Assembly: GCA_009746045.1 (NCBI GenBank)
Contig: RPFO01000041.1
Location: 4,466,920 to 4,530,919, forward strand
Length of the DNA stretch: 64,000 nucleotides
Reading direction: 5' to 3'
Source: Mesostigma viride
Lineage: Eukaryota > Streptophyta > Mesostigmatophyceae > Mesostigmatales > Mesostigmataceae
Under the pieces are notes generated by a model. It worked only from the letters and a program-made list of their open reading frames with translations, was not told the origin of the DNA and did no database searches. How positions within the stretch are numbered: the first letter of the stretch is position 1; each line of letters opens with the position of its first letter. Both the position numbers and the translations under genes were made by a program. Positions 10,631 to 21,325 of this stretch are shown in pieces.

Positions 10631-12552
10631 ACCCTCAGCTGGCTGACTCCTAACAGCCTTCACCGCCACTGCAAGACCCTGGGAATAGTGATATCTTTCA
10701 AGGGGGAGGCTGCCCCTGCCTTCTAGTGCCAACTCATCAGAGGTCAAAGTAACCCCTGGCATGCACAAGAAGTTCTGTCCCAGAATGGCAGGCCCCTTAT
10801 AGCCCTCTACCACACAGAACGTGGTGGGCACCCCTAAGATAGGCACACTCACTTCCCCAAGGATCTTCATGGACACCTTTCCTGAGAAATCAGACACAGC
10901 AAGGCAACTGGGATGGGACATCTGTAAGCCTACAGCATCCTCTTCCCTGATGACAGACACCTGTGAGTTGGTATCTACCTCCATTGTAGCTGCCCAGCAC
11001 GACCCCCACCCCGTGAGCTTGGATACCTTGGGATCATGTTTGCTGCGCATGAGTGCTCGGATGACGTCCGCCATGAGAGGCCCCCGGGCCTTAGGTGGCT
11101 GCCCCGTCCCCTCTGGCCTTGTGACAGTTGCTTCAGCAGCCTCCTCCTGCTCGTCATCTTCCAGCAGGGACAGACCATCATCCACCACCAGAGGATTGTT
11201 AGCTGCTGCTGCCTGGCTCTGGCCTGGCTCCTCAACCCAGCTGGGAGGGCCTGGCCCGTCTGCAGGCCAGATTGCATGTGGCCTTCTTTCCTTGACATGA
11301 GCCCAGGACAACCTGTACACGTGCCTTGGATCCTTTTCCAAAGCCACCAGGCAAGATCTGTTAGCTTCTTCCACACGAGTGACAACCCCATCCTGCCACT
11401 TCCCCCGCTTGCCTGGAATAGATGGTTCCTTCCACATCCTGACCTTCAGCCCCACCTGAGGCCTCAGCACATTCCAGTTCTTGTCCTTACGTCTCAGCTG
11501 GGCAAATAACCTATCTGCCTTCCTAAGACTGGCCTGCACCACGTTCTCAGGCAACAAGCTATACTGCAGGGCCAGGGGAGAGACAGCCACACCATCAAAG
11601 TAATAGTTAACCCTGTGGTTCAGCTGCTCTTCTATCCCCTTACACCAGGCTGCCCTCTCTAAGGCAGATGCCACAAGTGGCACTGACTCTGCTGCTAGCA
11701 CCACTGTCTTCACTTCACGTATGGATCTCTCTACAGCCCCTTGCTGCCCATGACTCTCCCTGGGGACTACTACCAGCTTACAAGGCAGCTGGTCCTGATG
11801 CTTGAGCAAACAGTCAAACTGCAAGTCTGCCTGCACACTCTTGCACACCCCAAAGCCTGGGATCAGGGCCTTCATACCCAACAACAAGTGGTGCTCCTGC
11901 ATACCAGGCAGAACGTCTATCAGCCTGTATCTGCTGAACCTGTCCACTGCCACCAATATATACAAGCCCCTGATATGCTGGATATCCATCTGGATGTCGC
12001 CACGCTCCCTAGCAGGCTCCCTAGCATGGGACTGAGGTGGGTGAACAGCATTCTCCTGGCAACCACAGTTCTCAGCAGCAGCCTGGCATGCCTCCCACAA
12101 AGGCTCCCTACCTAGCTTCCAAGCAAACATTGCTGCCTGCCCAGAATGCCCAAACATATGATGCAATCTATGGCCAGCCTCAGCATAGCTCAGCACTCTG
12201 TCAGTACTGACCTGGCGAGACGTCTGAACCGTGTGTGGGGACACATGATCCACTCCTGAGGTTCCAGGGCTTCCCTGCAGGCCATCCTGACGCCCCAAGC
12301 CAGGTCCTGCACCCTGGACCGCTCCAGGCCCTTCCAGCAAGGTCCCTTGGCCCTCCAGGCCAGCACCTGCTGGAGACCCACCACCTGCATGAGGCATAGG
12401 GAATTCAGCTGCAGCATTGTTATTGCAATCCAGTGGAAGAACAACATCTTTACACCCTTGGTGCTGCACAAGGGGCACACCCCCATCCTTATGTACATCC
12501 AGCACACCTTCCCCAAGGGGTGATTGACTATTTACAGGGGATGATGTAGCTA
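10610..12552 (-). CDS. Copia pol: integrase followed by retropepsin-like domain
   Basis: An open frame of about 647 codons from 12552 to 10610, which opens in the -1 frame right at the gag stop (TAG 12550-12552). The N-terminal third is low-complexity. A GAG-pre-integrase-like block (HRLHHMFGHSGQAAM) follows, then the integrase core with MDIQHIRG, VQADLQFD and GQQGAVERSIREV as the D, D, E positions. A proline- and glutamate-rich linker leads to a retropepsin-like domain: VDTNSQVSVI plus the second signature AILGQNFL. The catalytic triplet is DTN instead of DTG/DSG. Protease after integrase is not the usual Copia order (PR-INT-RT-RH); no DSG/DTG motif was found between the gag knuckle and the integrase. 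Confidence 0.75.
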
Positions 12553-13902
12553 GTCACTGCTGCCCGACTGGCCCCCTGCCCCAGCAGGCTTGGCCTTCCT
12601 GTCAGGACACTCACGACGCCAGTGACCTTCCTTGCCACACACAAAGCATGCTCCACCCTTCTTCCCAGACCCAGCCCCACCCTTGCCAGGCTTCCCTGGC
12701 CTCCCTGAGACTGTCCACCCTGCTTGCCCTGGTTGCCTTGAGCTTGGCCCTTGCCTTGCCCTTGGCCACCCTTACCCTGCTGACCACCAGCTTGCTGGCT
12801 CCCAACCCCTCCTTGGGAACCTGCACCCTTGCCACCCTGAGCCCCCTGCCTCTGGCGCCTGAAGCGCTTACGCTTGTTGGGCCTTGCCCCATCACGGGCT
12901 GGGTACCCGGGGACATCACCTTGGCCCTGCACAGCGGAGGTGGCATTGCTGCCATGGGACTGGATAGCTTTGCAGGCAGGATCTGGCTTCCTTATGCTGA
13001 GGATTACAAGCTCCAGAGCACGCAAGGAGCCATCAGTCTGGTTAAGAAACATGCGGGCACTGTTCCTCCCATCCACACTCAAACCCATACGGTCCAGGAA
13101 ATAGTCTGCCAAGGCCCTATCTGTGACCAGGAAGCCATACTTGGCCCCCTTGTCCCTGATACGGTTGAGCCTAGCCCATTCCTCTGCCACAGGACCCACT
13201 ATCTCAAAGGTGTCATACTGATGTTTATAGTAGTTGGTGAGGTTGAGAACCTTGTCAGAGAACTCCTCCCTCAACCCATCCAGGAACTGTGCCCAGGTTA
13301 GCTTATCCTTGACACCAGTCCTAGCCTTTTCCCTGACACGCTCTGACGAGTCCCTGTTGCACGTGGACGAGTGAAACACTTGCACTAGGTTGACAGTGGG
13401 GTCCACGGAGAGCACAACCAGCTCCATGTCCTCTAGCCACTTGTCTAGAGCTTCCTGTGCTAGTGGTGGGTTAAGAGGCTTTTGTCCATTCATAAGCGTG
13501 ACTGCACTCATGTGAGGTCTCGACCCTGGCAGCGCCTTCACCGGCTCCACCACAGTGGGTGTCACAGCAACAACGCCACTTGGGCCAGCAAGCACAGGGG
13601 AGAGCACATCCACGTGAGGCCTCTTACCATTGCCGTCAGCGGAGGTGTCCCTCTTACGCTTCTCCACGGCAGGTTGCCCATTCGCCACCGTTATTGCATC
13701 AGATGCTCCTAGCGCCCGCGCCTTGCGCGCCTCCTCCACCGAGTCTTCGTGCCGTCTCTTGCTGCCTGGTCTCTTTCCCCCATCGTCGCTGGCTGGGATC
13801 GCCTCCCCACCAGCTGCTCCTTGTCTTGCCGAGGCTCCTGGCTTGCCCAGCCGGTGCCTCCATCTCGCCCTTGTCGCCGTCTCCCGGTTTGCCACGAGGC
13901 AT
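12550..13902 (-). CDS. Copia gag with CCHC zinc knuckle (frame-broken)
   Basis: A basic N-terminus, a helical capsid-like core (KLTWAQFLDGLREEFSD, then VGPVAEEWARLNRIRD), a Gln/Gly-rich tail and a zinc knuckle ACFVCGKEGHWRREC (CX2CX4HX4C) near 12595-12640. The knuckle lies in a different frame from the main open frame, which changes frame near 12690. The only sensible ATG (MPRGKPGD, ending at 13902) is also in another frame, so at least two indels separate start, core and knuckle. The stop is TAG at 12550-12552. Gag packages the element RNA. Identification is by the knuckle and by position between the 5' LTR and pol. Confidence 0.75.
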
Positions 13903-14404
13903 TATATACAGTGGGATGGCAAAACAAAACAGGCGATAGACAAGGAAAACAGGCTCAAGCGCTGGTGCTGCCGGAAGAAGCCGCTGGCTGCTCTCAGCTA
14001 TGGCCTCCTCCTCACGCTCCTGCGCTGTGCGTGCCACCGGTGTCCCCACGCGTGGAACTGAGCGGACCTCCTCCGCGTTGTAAGGACCTAGCACACGGCT
14101 CACCGGCCTCCCGGCTGCTGTCTGCTCTACCGGCAGTCTAGGCGCACTGCCACGGCGATACCACTGAAGATTCCTGACCCACCGACTACCACCACCTCGC
14201 CGGTCGTTCCGCGACCCCGACCAATCTCAAAATCGTGTTCCGGCTCAAAGGGATGTTTAACTCTGCCCTACGCCGAGCTGAGTATCCCTCGTTTGTGCCG
14301 TCACCTTCGTCAATCTGCTGTGACGACGGCTATGATGCCCGTTGGTCGGTCCACGAACTGATCGTGGAACTCCTCGTCGGAGACGTCTCGACCGGTGATG
14401 ACTG

Positions 14405-14971
14405 TCACCGTCGGCCCAGTCGCCCCTGGCCTGCTCTGCAACCTCGGAGTGTCCAAGGTCGACCAAATCCCGGCGGCCGCGTAGTGATCACCCAGTGATC
14501 GGCGTGACCACGCGCCTCTTGGATCAGAATGTTGACCAGGTGCTCACACGTTTGAGCCACCACCTCGGCCGAATCCCACGGGCTATCGGCCTCGCGCGTC
14601 TGCGCGTCCCGTATGATATGTGACGCGTCGGTCCCCTCCCCCAGCGAGCTTGTCGCCACCCAGTGATTATACAATCTGGTTCCACCTAAACAGATGGCCA
14701 CCAGTTGGCCCAGCGTTTCACGCGCTAAGTCCAGCGCCTGGATGGTTACGTGCCCGCCCTGGTACGCAACTTCTAAACTGTAGATCAACGAAGCAATTTC
14801 GTCGCGAATGGCGACGAGGCGCTCCGTGCAGACCCGTCCTGTTTCCCCTGGCGACGTCGTCGCCCTAATCCTCATCACCACAGGGTCGTTTGCCGACGGC
14901 CCTGCTGCGTTACCGAACACAGCGACCCAACCTCCTTCCGCAAGGCCCCTCGCAACGTGGGCCGCTTGCAC
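14405..14971 (-). other. Open frame in the Copia leader, function unknown
   Basis: 188 codons open between the 5' LTR and gag, with predicted helices (ERLVAIRDEIASLIYSLEVAY, then an ALDLARETLGQL stretch). There is no ATG at its 5' end; the first in-frame Met is about 32 codons in. It could be an extra element ORF, the N-terminus of gag in an older version, or chance. I do not recognise a family. Confidence 0.3.
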
Positions 14972-15123
14972 AAATGTAGAAGCGTTGGGGGGTGATTATA
15001 GGGGTAGAATGCGTTTCGCGCGCCGGCAACTCTGGAGCTGCTTCGCGCCTGGGAGATGACTCAGGTGTCGTAACCCGAGCCTCGGCCGACATGAAACCTT
15101 GCAAACAGAAATGCAATAGTACG

Positions 15124-15771
15124 AGTTAGCGAGCAGCCAGAACTGTGAGTTCCTGGTCTCTCACGCCACACAACGGGATGAGCCAAAGTTGCAAGGCAGC
15201 AACCTTTTAACCCGTGCACCAAGCCACGACCACGGTGAGCGGTTCCACGTCCAATGTGGGAGCCTCGGTTCGTGCTTGCCAAGATAGCTGGTCATCCCCC
15301 ATGACCAAGCTATATCCTTTGCGTTGTTCCTCGTTCCCATCGGCGTGACGAGGCACGTGCAGGCAGGCAAGCAAATCCTCAACGTCCACTGGCATCAGTG
15401 CAGAGCCAGGACGAACTGGATTTGCCTAGACTCTGCAACCTAGGAAGTACAGGACCTGTCACAAGCCTGCAAGGCCTAGTATCCTTGCAGACCTGTGCCA
15501 GTTCCTGTAGTCCACCAGTCACAGGCTGCTGCTCCTCTGGTCTACGTGGACCACAGTCACGTGATAGTCAGGCTAAGCCTGTGCAGGCACGGCCTGCCAC
15601 GTGTCCTGTCCACTATACCAGAGGACTGTACCTTAGTCGGCCACGGACGGCTAGGACTTCGGGACCTCATATCTTTCTTGTCCCTTGTCTGTTTCAGGCG
15701 GTCAGCACGGCGTTGGAAAGGTCTTTCCAAACTGCATCCACTTAGCATATTGGTTGCCCAAAATGCTAACT
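15124..15771 (-). repeat. Copia 5' LTR
   Basis: Upstream copy of the ~647-bp direct repeat, bordered on the right by ATGGATGGATGG. It should carry the element promoter. No TATA-like box can be assigned with confidence. Confidence 0.9.
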
Positions 15772-16266
15772 ATGGATGGATGGATGGATGGATGGATGGA
15801 TGGATGGATGGATGGATGGATGGATGGATGGATGGATGGATGGATGGATGGATGGATGGATGGATGGATGGATGGATGGATGGATGGATGGATGGATGGA
15901 TGGATGGATGGATGTGGGTGGGTGGGTGGGTGGGTGGGTGGGTGGGTGGCTGGGTGGGTGGGTGGGTGGGTGGGTGGGTGGGTGGGTGGATGGATGGATG
16001 GATGGATGGATGGATGGATGGATGGATGGATGGATGGATGGATGGATGGATGGATGGATGGATGGCCGGATGGGTGGGTGGGTGGGTGGGTGGGTGGGTG
16101 GGTGGGTGGGTGGGTGGGTGGGTGGGTGGGTGGGTGGGTGGGTGGGTGGGTGGGTGGGTGGGTGGGTGGGTGGGTGGGTGGGTGCATGGGTGGGTGGGTG
16201 GGTGGGTGGGTGGGTGGGTGGATGGATGGATGGATGGATGGATGGATGGATGGATGGATGGATGGA
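15772..16266. repeat. (GATG)n/(GGTG)n microsatellite, right part
   Basis: Continuation of the array at 6500-7326 beyond the Copia element. It alternates GATG blocks (15772-15913, 15988-16064, 16219-16266) with GGTG blocks (15914-15987 and 16072-16218), and has rare single changes. The GGTG blocks look like a G-for-A variant spread in runs, as expected from slippage. Confidence 0.95.
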
Positions 16267-16296
16267 TCGGGGACACGCAATCCTACCGGTCTAATC

Positions 16297-17264
16297 TATG
16301 AAGTGAGACAACTACATGCCTGGACGCATGGCGATCCAACGCCGTGGAAGGACTGGGGTAGTTGTCTGAGAGGAAAGACGCGAAGGCCGCGGGAGCCGCG
16401 TGGCTATCTTTAGGTAGACCTGCATGCATGGAGGGAGACAGAGGGTAACAAGAAATGTTGATAGGGAAAACACACATACAGTCACACACACACACGTGCA
16501 CACACCACCACGACCAACACAAACAACCAAAACTAAGAAGGAAATGAGGGAACGCATACTCACATATACGAAGGGGCTAAAAGAATAAGTAAGGAGTATA
16601 CATTACAAAGGGAAAAAAGAAAAGAAAGAAAGAAAGAAAAAAAAAAGAAAAGAAAATGTAAACGGCAACAATAATACGAACAATAATAAATAAAGACAAA
16701 TTAAAAAGTAATAATAATAACAAAAACAAAAATGGAATAAAGGAAGGTCGTTGCTGGGATGTGGTGAGGCACAGGCGATGTTGGAGTATGGGTCAGGAGC
16801 TCGATTTTTCAGCGCCCATGGTGCCCGGCCGGGGGTCTCCTATCCAACAGCTGGGTCTAAAGCCTCATTGCCCAGCTCACTCCAAATGAAAAAGAGTAAG
16901 GTGAAAATCTATCTACAACATCAAGCCAACTTTATTATGTCTAAGCTCTCTACCCTAGGGGTCCTGTCGAGCGTGCTTCCCGCGTGTGCAAACACGCGGG
17001 CGCTTCCCCACGGGGAGGGGTTCGTTGTCCTCTATGACCTGGGCCCACTTGGCCTTGTCCATCATCTTGTTCCAAATCACGGAGAGGCCTAGCCCCCCCA
17101 TGTCCTCTACTAGCTGTTCTTTGAAGGTGCGGGCCTTGCGGCGTCTAGCATTGTCAAACTATGTTGATATGAATTCTTGCCAAATAAGTGTCTTCATATA
17201 TAAATGACAACTACCCTAGTCCTTCCACGCCATGCGTCCATGGGCATAGTTGTCTCACTTCATA
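16297..17264. mobile_element. MITE-like element with ~60-bp terminal inverted repeats
   Basis: 16297-16368 (TATGAAGTGAGACAACTA, then GGACGCATGGCG, GTGGAAGGACT, GGGTAGTTGTC) is repeated in inverted orientation at 17206-17264, giving a 968-bp element that begins 30 bp after the microsatellite. The inside is AT-rich (16560-16740, A-rich) and holds a LINE C-terminal remnant. No transposase is seen. A related half-end (GCCATGCGTCC, AGTTGTCTCACTT) occurs alone at 30157-30190. The target duplication is unclear. Confidence 0.65.
16965..17165 (-). pseudogene. LINE C-terminal remnant inside the MITE-like element
   Basis: A minus-strand reading gives RTFKEQLVEDMGGLGLSVIW, then a KWAQVIEDNEPLPVGKRPR-like block, parallel to the C-terminus of LINE B (GLSVIWRQMVRKDRW, then KPVGAPR). 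It is a short relic without its RT. Confidence 0.5.
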
Positions 17265-17343
17265 AATGTCTCATATATTTGAAGGGGAAGCTGAATTTAG
17301 ATTGCTCTATACATCGGATGGATTCCACTGCATTAAATTATAA

Positions 17344-18759
17344 CATGTCTCCGTTGGGAGATCATGTAGCACATATTCCTTGCTGGATGGATGGAGGTGG
17401 GCGAAGCCGCGTAATCGAACGAACCTAACTCTAAGCTATCTAGTCTAGAAAAATCCTAACTACACTATCTATTCAGCAAGACGCCCTTTCCGCTTGGGGG
17501 GAGGGGGCTTGCCCACAGGGGCTGGCGTGTGAGCCTGGACAATCTTCTGCCACCGCCGGCTTTTTGTTCTGCATGGCAGTCCAAAGAAGAGAGACGGAGT
17601 GAATGCGGTGTTCAAACTGAGCTGGGACCACTAGGTCGGCCAGCAACATCTGGATGTAGTTCATGGCAGGCTTACCTAGCTTTCTAGGAATGTCCTTGGG
17701 GCCAGGCCAGGTCAGGATGTGCCGCCCTGGTTGGCCAAGCCGCTGGGGGCCGGCCAGACCAAGGGCGGTGTCGACCTGACTGGTGTGAGCAAGATGTCCT
17801 ACAAATGCTATTATCCTACGCTGCCTAATCTCGTCCGAAATGCGAGGCATACCCTGATACAAAGACTCTTATGACCTATGCTTGGAAAATCCTACATTCA
17901 GGACCTGTCGGAGCATCCTGTAAGCCGTGCCGTCTAGCTTAGCCGCCAGTGTGTCCGGTGAGTGTCCATGCCTCGGCGCCATACGTCAGCACCGTGAGGA
18001 CGAGGACCTTGAAGAGCATGCGCTTACGGTGCTTGCCCAGCCAGGCCCTTCGAGCGCCAGTAGGTGTTGAGCGAACGGAGCCGGGCCCAGGCCAGGCCGA
18101 TGCGGATGTCCACATCGTCGGCGGTCTCGGGGAGCATGCTCCCTAACAGTTTGAAGTGATCACGAAACGGGACCTCCGTCCCGTCGAGCAGGCGCGGTGC
18201 CCAGCGGCGGGCGCCTGGAGGCCCCAATCACCATCGCCTCAGTTTTGACACTAATCTCCAACCCCACCGCCCTCGCCTCAAAGCCCAGACAGTCCAGCCA
18301 GGCTGAATGTGCTCGGGGCGCGCGATGAGGGTGGTGTCATCCGCATAAATCAGGTCGGCCAGGCGGTAGCCAGTGCCACCCCCGCCGTGCTCGCGCTCGT
18401 TAAGAATGTCCAAGCCGGGCTCGAACCCCTTAAGAGCAGTAGTAAAGCGCGCACGTGCCCGCGGCGCATGACGTGATCAATCCACGACAATAATGAACAG
18501 ATATGGGGACAGGACACAACCTTGCCACACCCCGTGCATGGTGAAGGGGGAATGGTGGGGTGGTGCCTTCCGCAGTCCGCACTCAGTACTGCCTGTGATC
18601 CCTCATTCAGTCGACGAATGGCAGCAATAAACGCTGGTGCTACCCGATTCAGAGCTAGGATGGCCCAAAGAGCCTCCCAGAGGACCGTGTCAAAGGCCTT
18701 GATATAGTCAACAAAAATGAAGACCAGCGGCAAACCATCAGGGCAAAGGCGACGCACCT
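17344..18759 (-). pseudogene. LINE A, 3' half (RT motifs A-C to C-terminus and 3' end)
   Basis: Minus-strand remains of a non-LTR retrotransposon: FIFVDYIKAFDTVLW (RT motif A, about 18690-18725), LIYADDTTLI (motif C, about 18335-18365), then the C-terminal region with RRIxAFVGHLAHTSQVDT and GQPGRHILTWPGP. Several indels break the frame. The 3' end carries the hairpin CTCCCAACGGAG and a TTAA-type tail (17344-17360). The 12-bp target duplication ATTCCACTGCAT lies at 17332-17343 and again at 26540-26551. The 5' half lies at 25623-26539, separated by the hAT-like element; the reading continues in frame across the break (LMEEVR joined to RLCPDG). Confidence 0.85.
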
Positions 18760-18774
18760 CAGTGTACAATTATG

Positions 18775-18905
18775 CGCCGTATTATACGGTATTATACGGT
18801 ATAATACGTTATGCGCTGGTTTTAGCGCATAATTTTTCATACTTATGCGTTTTAGCGCATAATGACGCATAATGACGTATAATACCGTATTTTCCGGCGT
18901 TTTTT
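18775..18905. repeat. Left subterminal palindromic repeats of the hAT-like element
   Basis: TATTATACGG twice, its complement forms CGTATAATAC, GCGCATAAT three times, and TAATGACGCATAATGACG. Similar words recur near the right end (24795-24835: GTATAATACC, GTATTATACCG). Subterminal repeats of this sort bind hAT transposases in known elements; that role here is inferred. Confidence 0.6.
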
Positions 18906-19296
18906 GGCGTTTCAGTGCGGAACCAGGCTGTTTTTGCGCGGCTGTGATGACAGTGGAACATTGCAACGACTTGAAACTACGGACAGTGAGATTGATCACA
19001 TGCTTTCGTATCTCTACTAACTCGTCTGAACCAGGTCTGAACTGTAGCACATGGATTGCAAATTGAAACGTGGCGGTAGGTAGGGAGTCACAGAGGGGCG
19101 AGCACTGAGCAGCCGACGTGCTGACTGAGCACTTAGTGCATACCGGTACATAGGAATTCCTACCCAATTTTGCCTGACTTGCATGGCGAAAGCACGGAAT
19201 AGCACCCTAGCGATTGCGTTATTTACAACATACTAGTGTCACCCGCTGGCTTCGCCCAGCCCAAAACAGGGTCCCTTTTTTTGGCAGTACTTCGCC

Positions 19297-19520
19297 CCGC
19301 AGCCCGCAGCCCGCAGCCCGCAGCCCGCAGCCCGCAGCCCGCAGCCCGCAGCCCGCTGCCCGCTGCCCGCTGCCCGCTGCCCGCTGCCCGCTGCCCGCTG
19401 CCCGCTGCCCGCTGCCCGCTGCCCGCTGCCCGCTGCCCGCTGCCCGCTGCCCGCTGCCCGCTGCCCGCTGCCCGCTGCCCGCTGTACGCTGCCCGCTGTA
19501 CGCTTCCCGCTGCCCGCTGG
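19297..19520. repeat. (CCCGCAG/CCCGCTG)n 7-bp minisatellite
   Basis: About 30 units of a heptamer, first CCCGCAG (19297-19350), then CCCGCTG, with rare TACGCTG variants at the end. The open frames through it on both strands are repeat artefacts. Confidence 0.95.
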
Positions 19521-19790
19521 AATAGTACGGTGCTCGCTTCGCTCGCGGATTGGTGCGCAGTACGGTGCTCGCTCGCTTCGCTCGCTCGCGGTACTGTAGG
19601 GTGCTCGCTCGCTTCGCTCGCTCGCCGTACAGTACGGTGCTCGCTCGCTTCGCTCGCTCGCGGTAGGGTGCTCGCTCGCTTCGCTCGCTCGCCGCGCGCA
19701 GCGCACAGCTCGCTGCGCTCGCCGTGCGCTGCGCGCCAGGCCGCTTTCAGCGGCCGCTCGCTCGCTTCGCTCGCTCGCTGGGATTGGTGG
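19521..19790. repeat. Palindromic GCTCGCTCGCTTCGCTCGC repeats
   Basis: GCTCGCTCGCTTCGCTCGCTC (a near-perfect inverted repeat around CTT) occurs at about 19568, 19608, 19644, 19674 and 19757, roughly 35-50 bp apart, with TACGGTGCTCG spacers. Each unit could form a strong hairpin. Confidence 0.85.
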
Positions 19791-21325
19791 TTAGTTATTC
19801 CGGTTCTTTTGGATTGGCGGGGAAGTCGCGATGCCCTGGATAGTGCGGGATGACTACTACATTGCTAAATTAATAAATAGGACAAGCGCAGGAACTAGCC
19901 AGCTTGGCTATCGATAGCTACGTACTCATAAGTCAATTGGTAATGGATGGTTAAGGGGACGGGACATGCCCGAATTTTTTGGCGCCAAAAAATTCGCGCC
20001 GGAACCGAAGGTCATAAATTTCACGTGCACGGTGTGCACACCCCTTGCGGAAGTGGCCATGGCGACTGCGTTCAGGCGAAACTACCACACTAGGGCAGGC
20101 GAAATGCAAAAATTTTACTCGAATCTAAAAGACGATGAGTTTATGATGTCAGTTTGTTGCGGAAATCAGCTGGTTTACAATATCGCTGTTGTTTTTTTAT
20201 GCCATCGGCATGGGGGGTAATCTGAATTTTTTGGTCGCGCGGAATAAAATAGAATTCATGATAGCGGCAGTAAAATCGCGGTTTTTAGGGTTGTTTTGAC
20301 CGTGAAGCAGGCGTTAATATCGGTTGCATCGAATTCTAAACCGCGCTGGTGCTTTTTTCCAGATTTTCGGCCATTATCGGTAAGTAATTGTTCAGACCTG
20401 CGCAGTGCGTGTCTGACCTGTCCATGGAAGAACGGCGGTTGTTGCGCGCCTGGGCGAGGGATTTACGAGGGCGAGGTACAGATTTGTCGCGAATGTTATC
20501 TGCTATCAGTGCTTTCTTCTATGAGCTCATCGTTCGAGGTTTTTTGCGTTCTTTTTGGGCAGTTTCCGCCAGCTATCTCGCCGTCGCTTGCCGTTGTGTT
20601 GTCGAATACCTGGCAGCTTTAGATTGTTTTCGTTGATGTCGTGATCAGGGCCGCTTCAGTCGCAGCCTATAGCTCTTCAGGAAGGTATAAGGCATTTCAT
20701 AAAACGTGTTCCGGCAAGGATGTTGTGCGTATGGACGCTTCTTGTTGTGTGAGAGTGACGCACCCTCTCTTCGCAGCGGCATCACAGCGCTCATGCGCTG
20801 AAGGGCCGCCAATGGTTTCTTTGCATTTTATCGTGCAAGGATGGAAGTGTTTTAGTGATGATGATGTTGGAGATATTGCATTTGTGTGACTGCATGTAGA
20901 TAGCTGGCACCAATGGTTGTTTGAGCTTTCCTTTGTTATGATGATGTGACAAGACTACAATGTGCTGAGCCAACCATGGTTGACATGCATGACTGCATGC
21001 AAGCTATATATACCATGTTCCTGCTTGGTTCCTTGCCCTCCATAGTCCCAGTTTGTCATCCATGCCGGGGAGGACAGTTTAGGAGGTGTTGTTGAGTTGA
21101 TTAGCTTGGTTGTCATCAACCTTACACTCTAACCTAGGAGAAACATAGGAAATGCTGCTTAGGCATATTAGGGCTACCATCGTCAAGGCTATGAACATAT
21201 TTACAAGGCTGGCCATGCTGAAGGGATGATGAAGACATATGAGGTGCGTGGCCAGCCCTTCGTACATTGTAAACATACTCAGCATGGTTTTGGTGCATGT
21301 TGGATGGCATATGAAGTGGCACTGT
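19791..21325. other. hAT-like interior without recognised gene
   Basis: Short plus-strand frames exist (for example around 19966-20220 and 20388-20636), but none shows a known domain, and none resembles a hAT transposase or its dimerisation region. It may be captured or decayed sequence. Confidence 0.35.

Larger units (their letters stand above)
7327..15771 (-). mobile_element. Copia-like LTR retrotransposon inserted in the GATG array
   Basis: A full-length element of 8.4 kb with ~647-bp LTRs (7327-7973 and 15124-15771) that differ at only about four positions. Element ends read AGTTAGC...GCTAACT. The flanks are ...GATGGA on the left and ATGGATGG on the right, consistent with a 5-bp ATGGA target duplication, although the repeat makes this undecidable. 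A purine-rich tract abuts the 3' LTR. Order on the minus strand: 5' LTR, leader with an open frame, gag with CCHC knuckle, integrase, retropepsin-like domain, RT, RNase H, 3' UTR, 3' LTR. RT motifs and RNase H are Copia type. Several frame changes break the ORFs although the LTRs look young. No TGG-type primer-binding site was seen next to the 5' LTR. Confidence 0.88.

Noticed and set aside
15685-16413. Long open frames with GWVG/HPPT repeats
   Set aside because: Same reason, the (GATG)n/(GGTG)n array.
19214-19853. Proline/alanine-rich open frames on both strands
   Set aside because: Caused by the 7-bp repeat and GCTCGC hairpin repeats.
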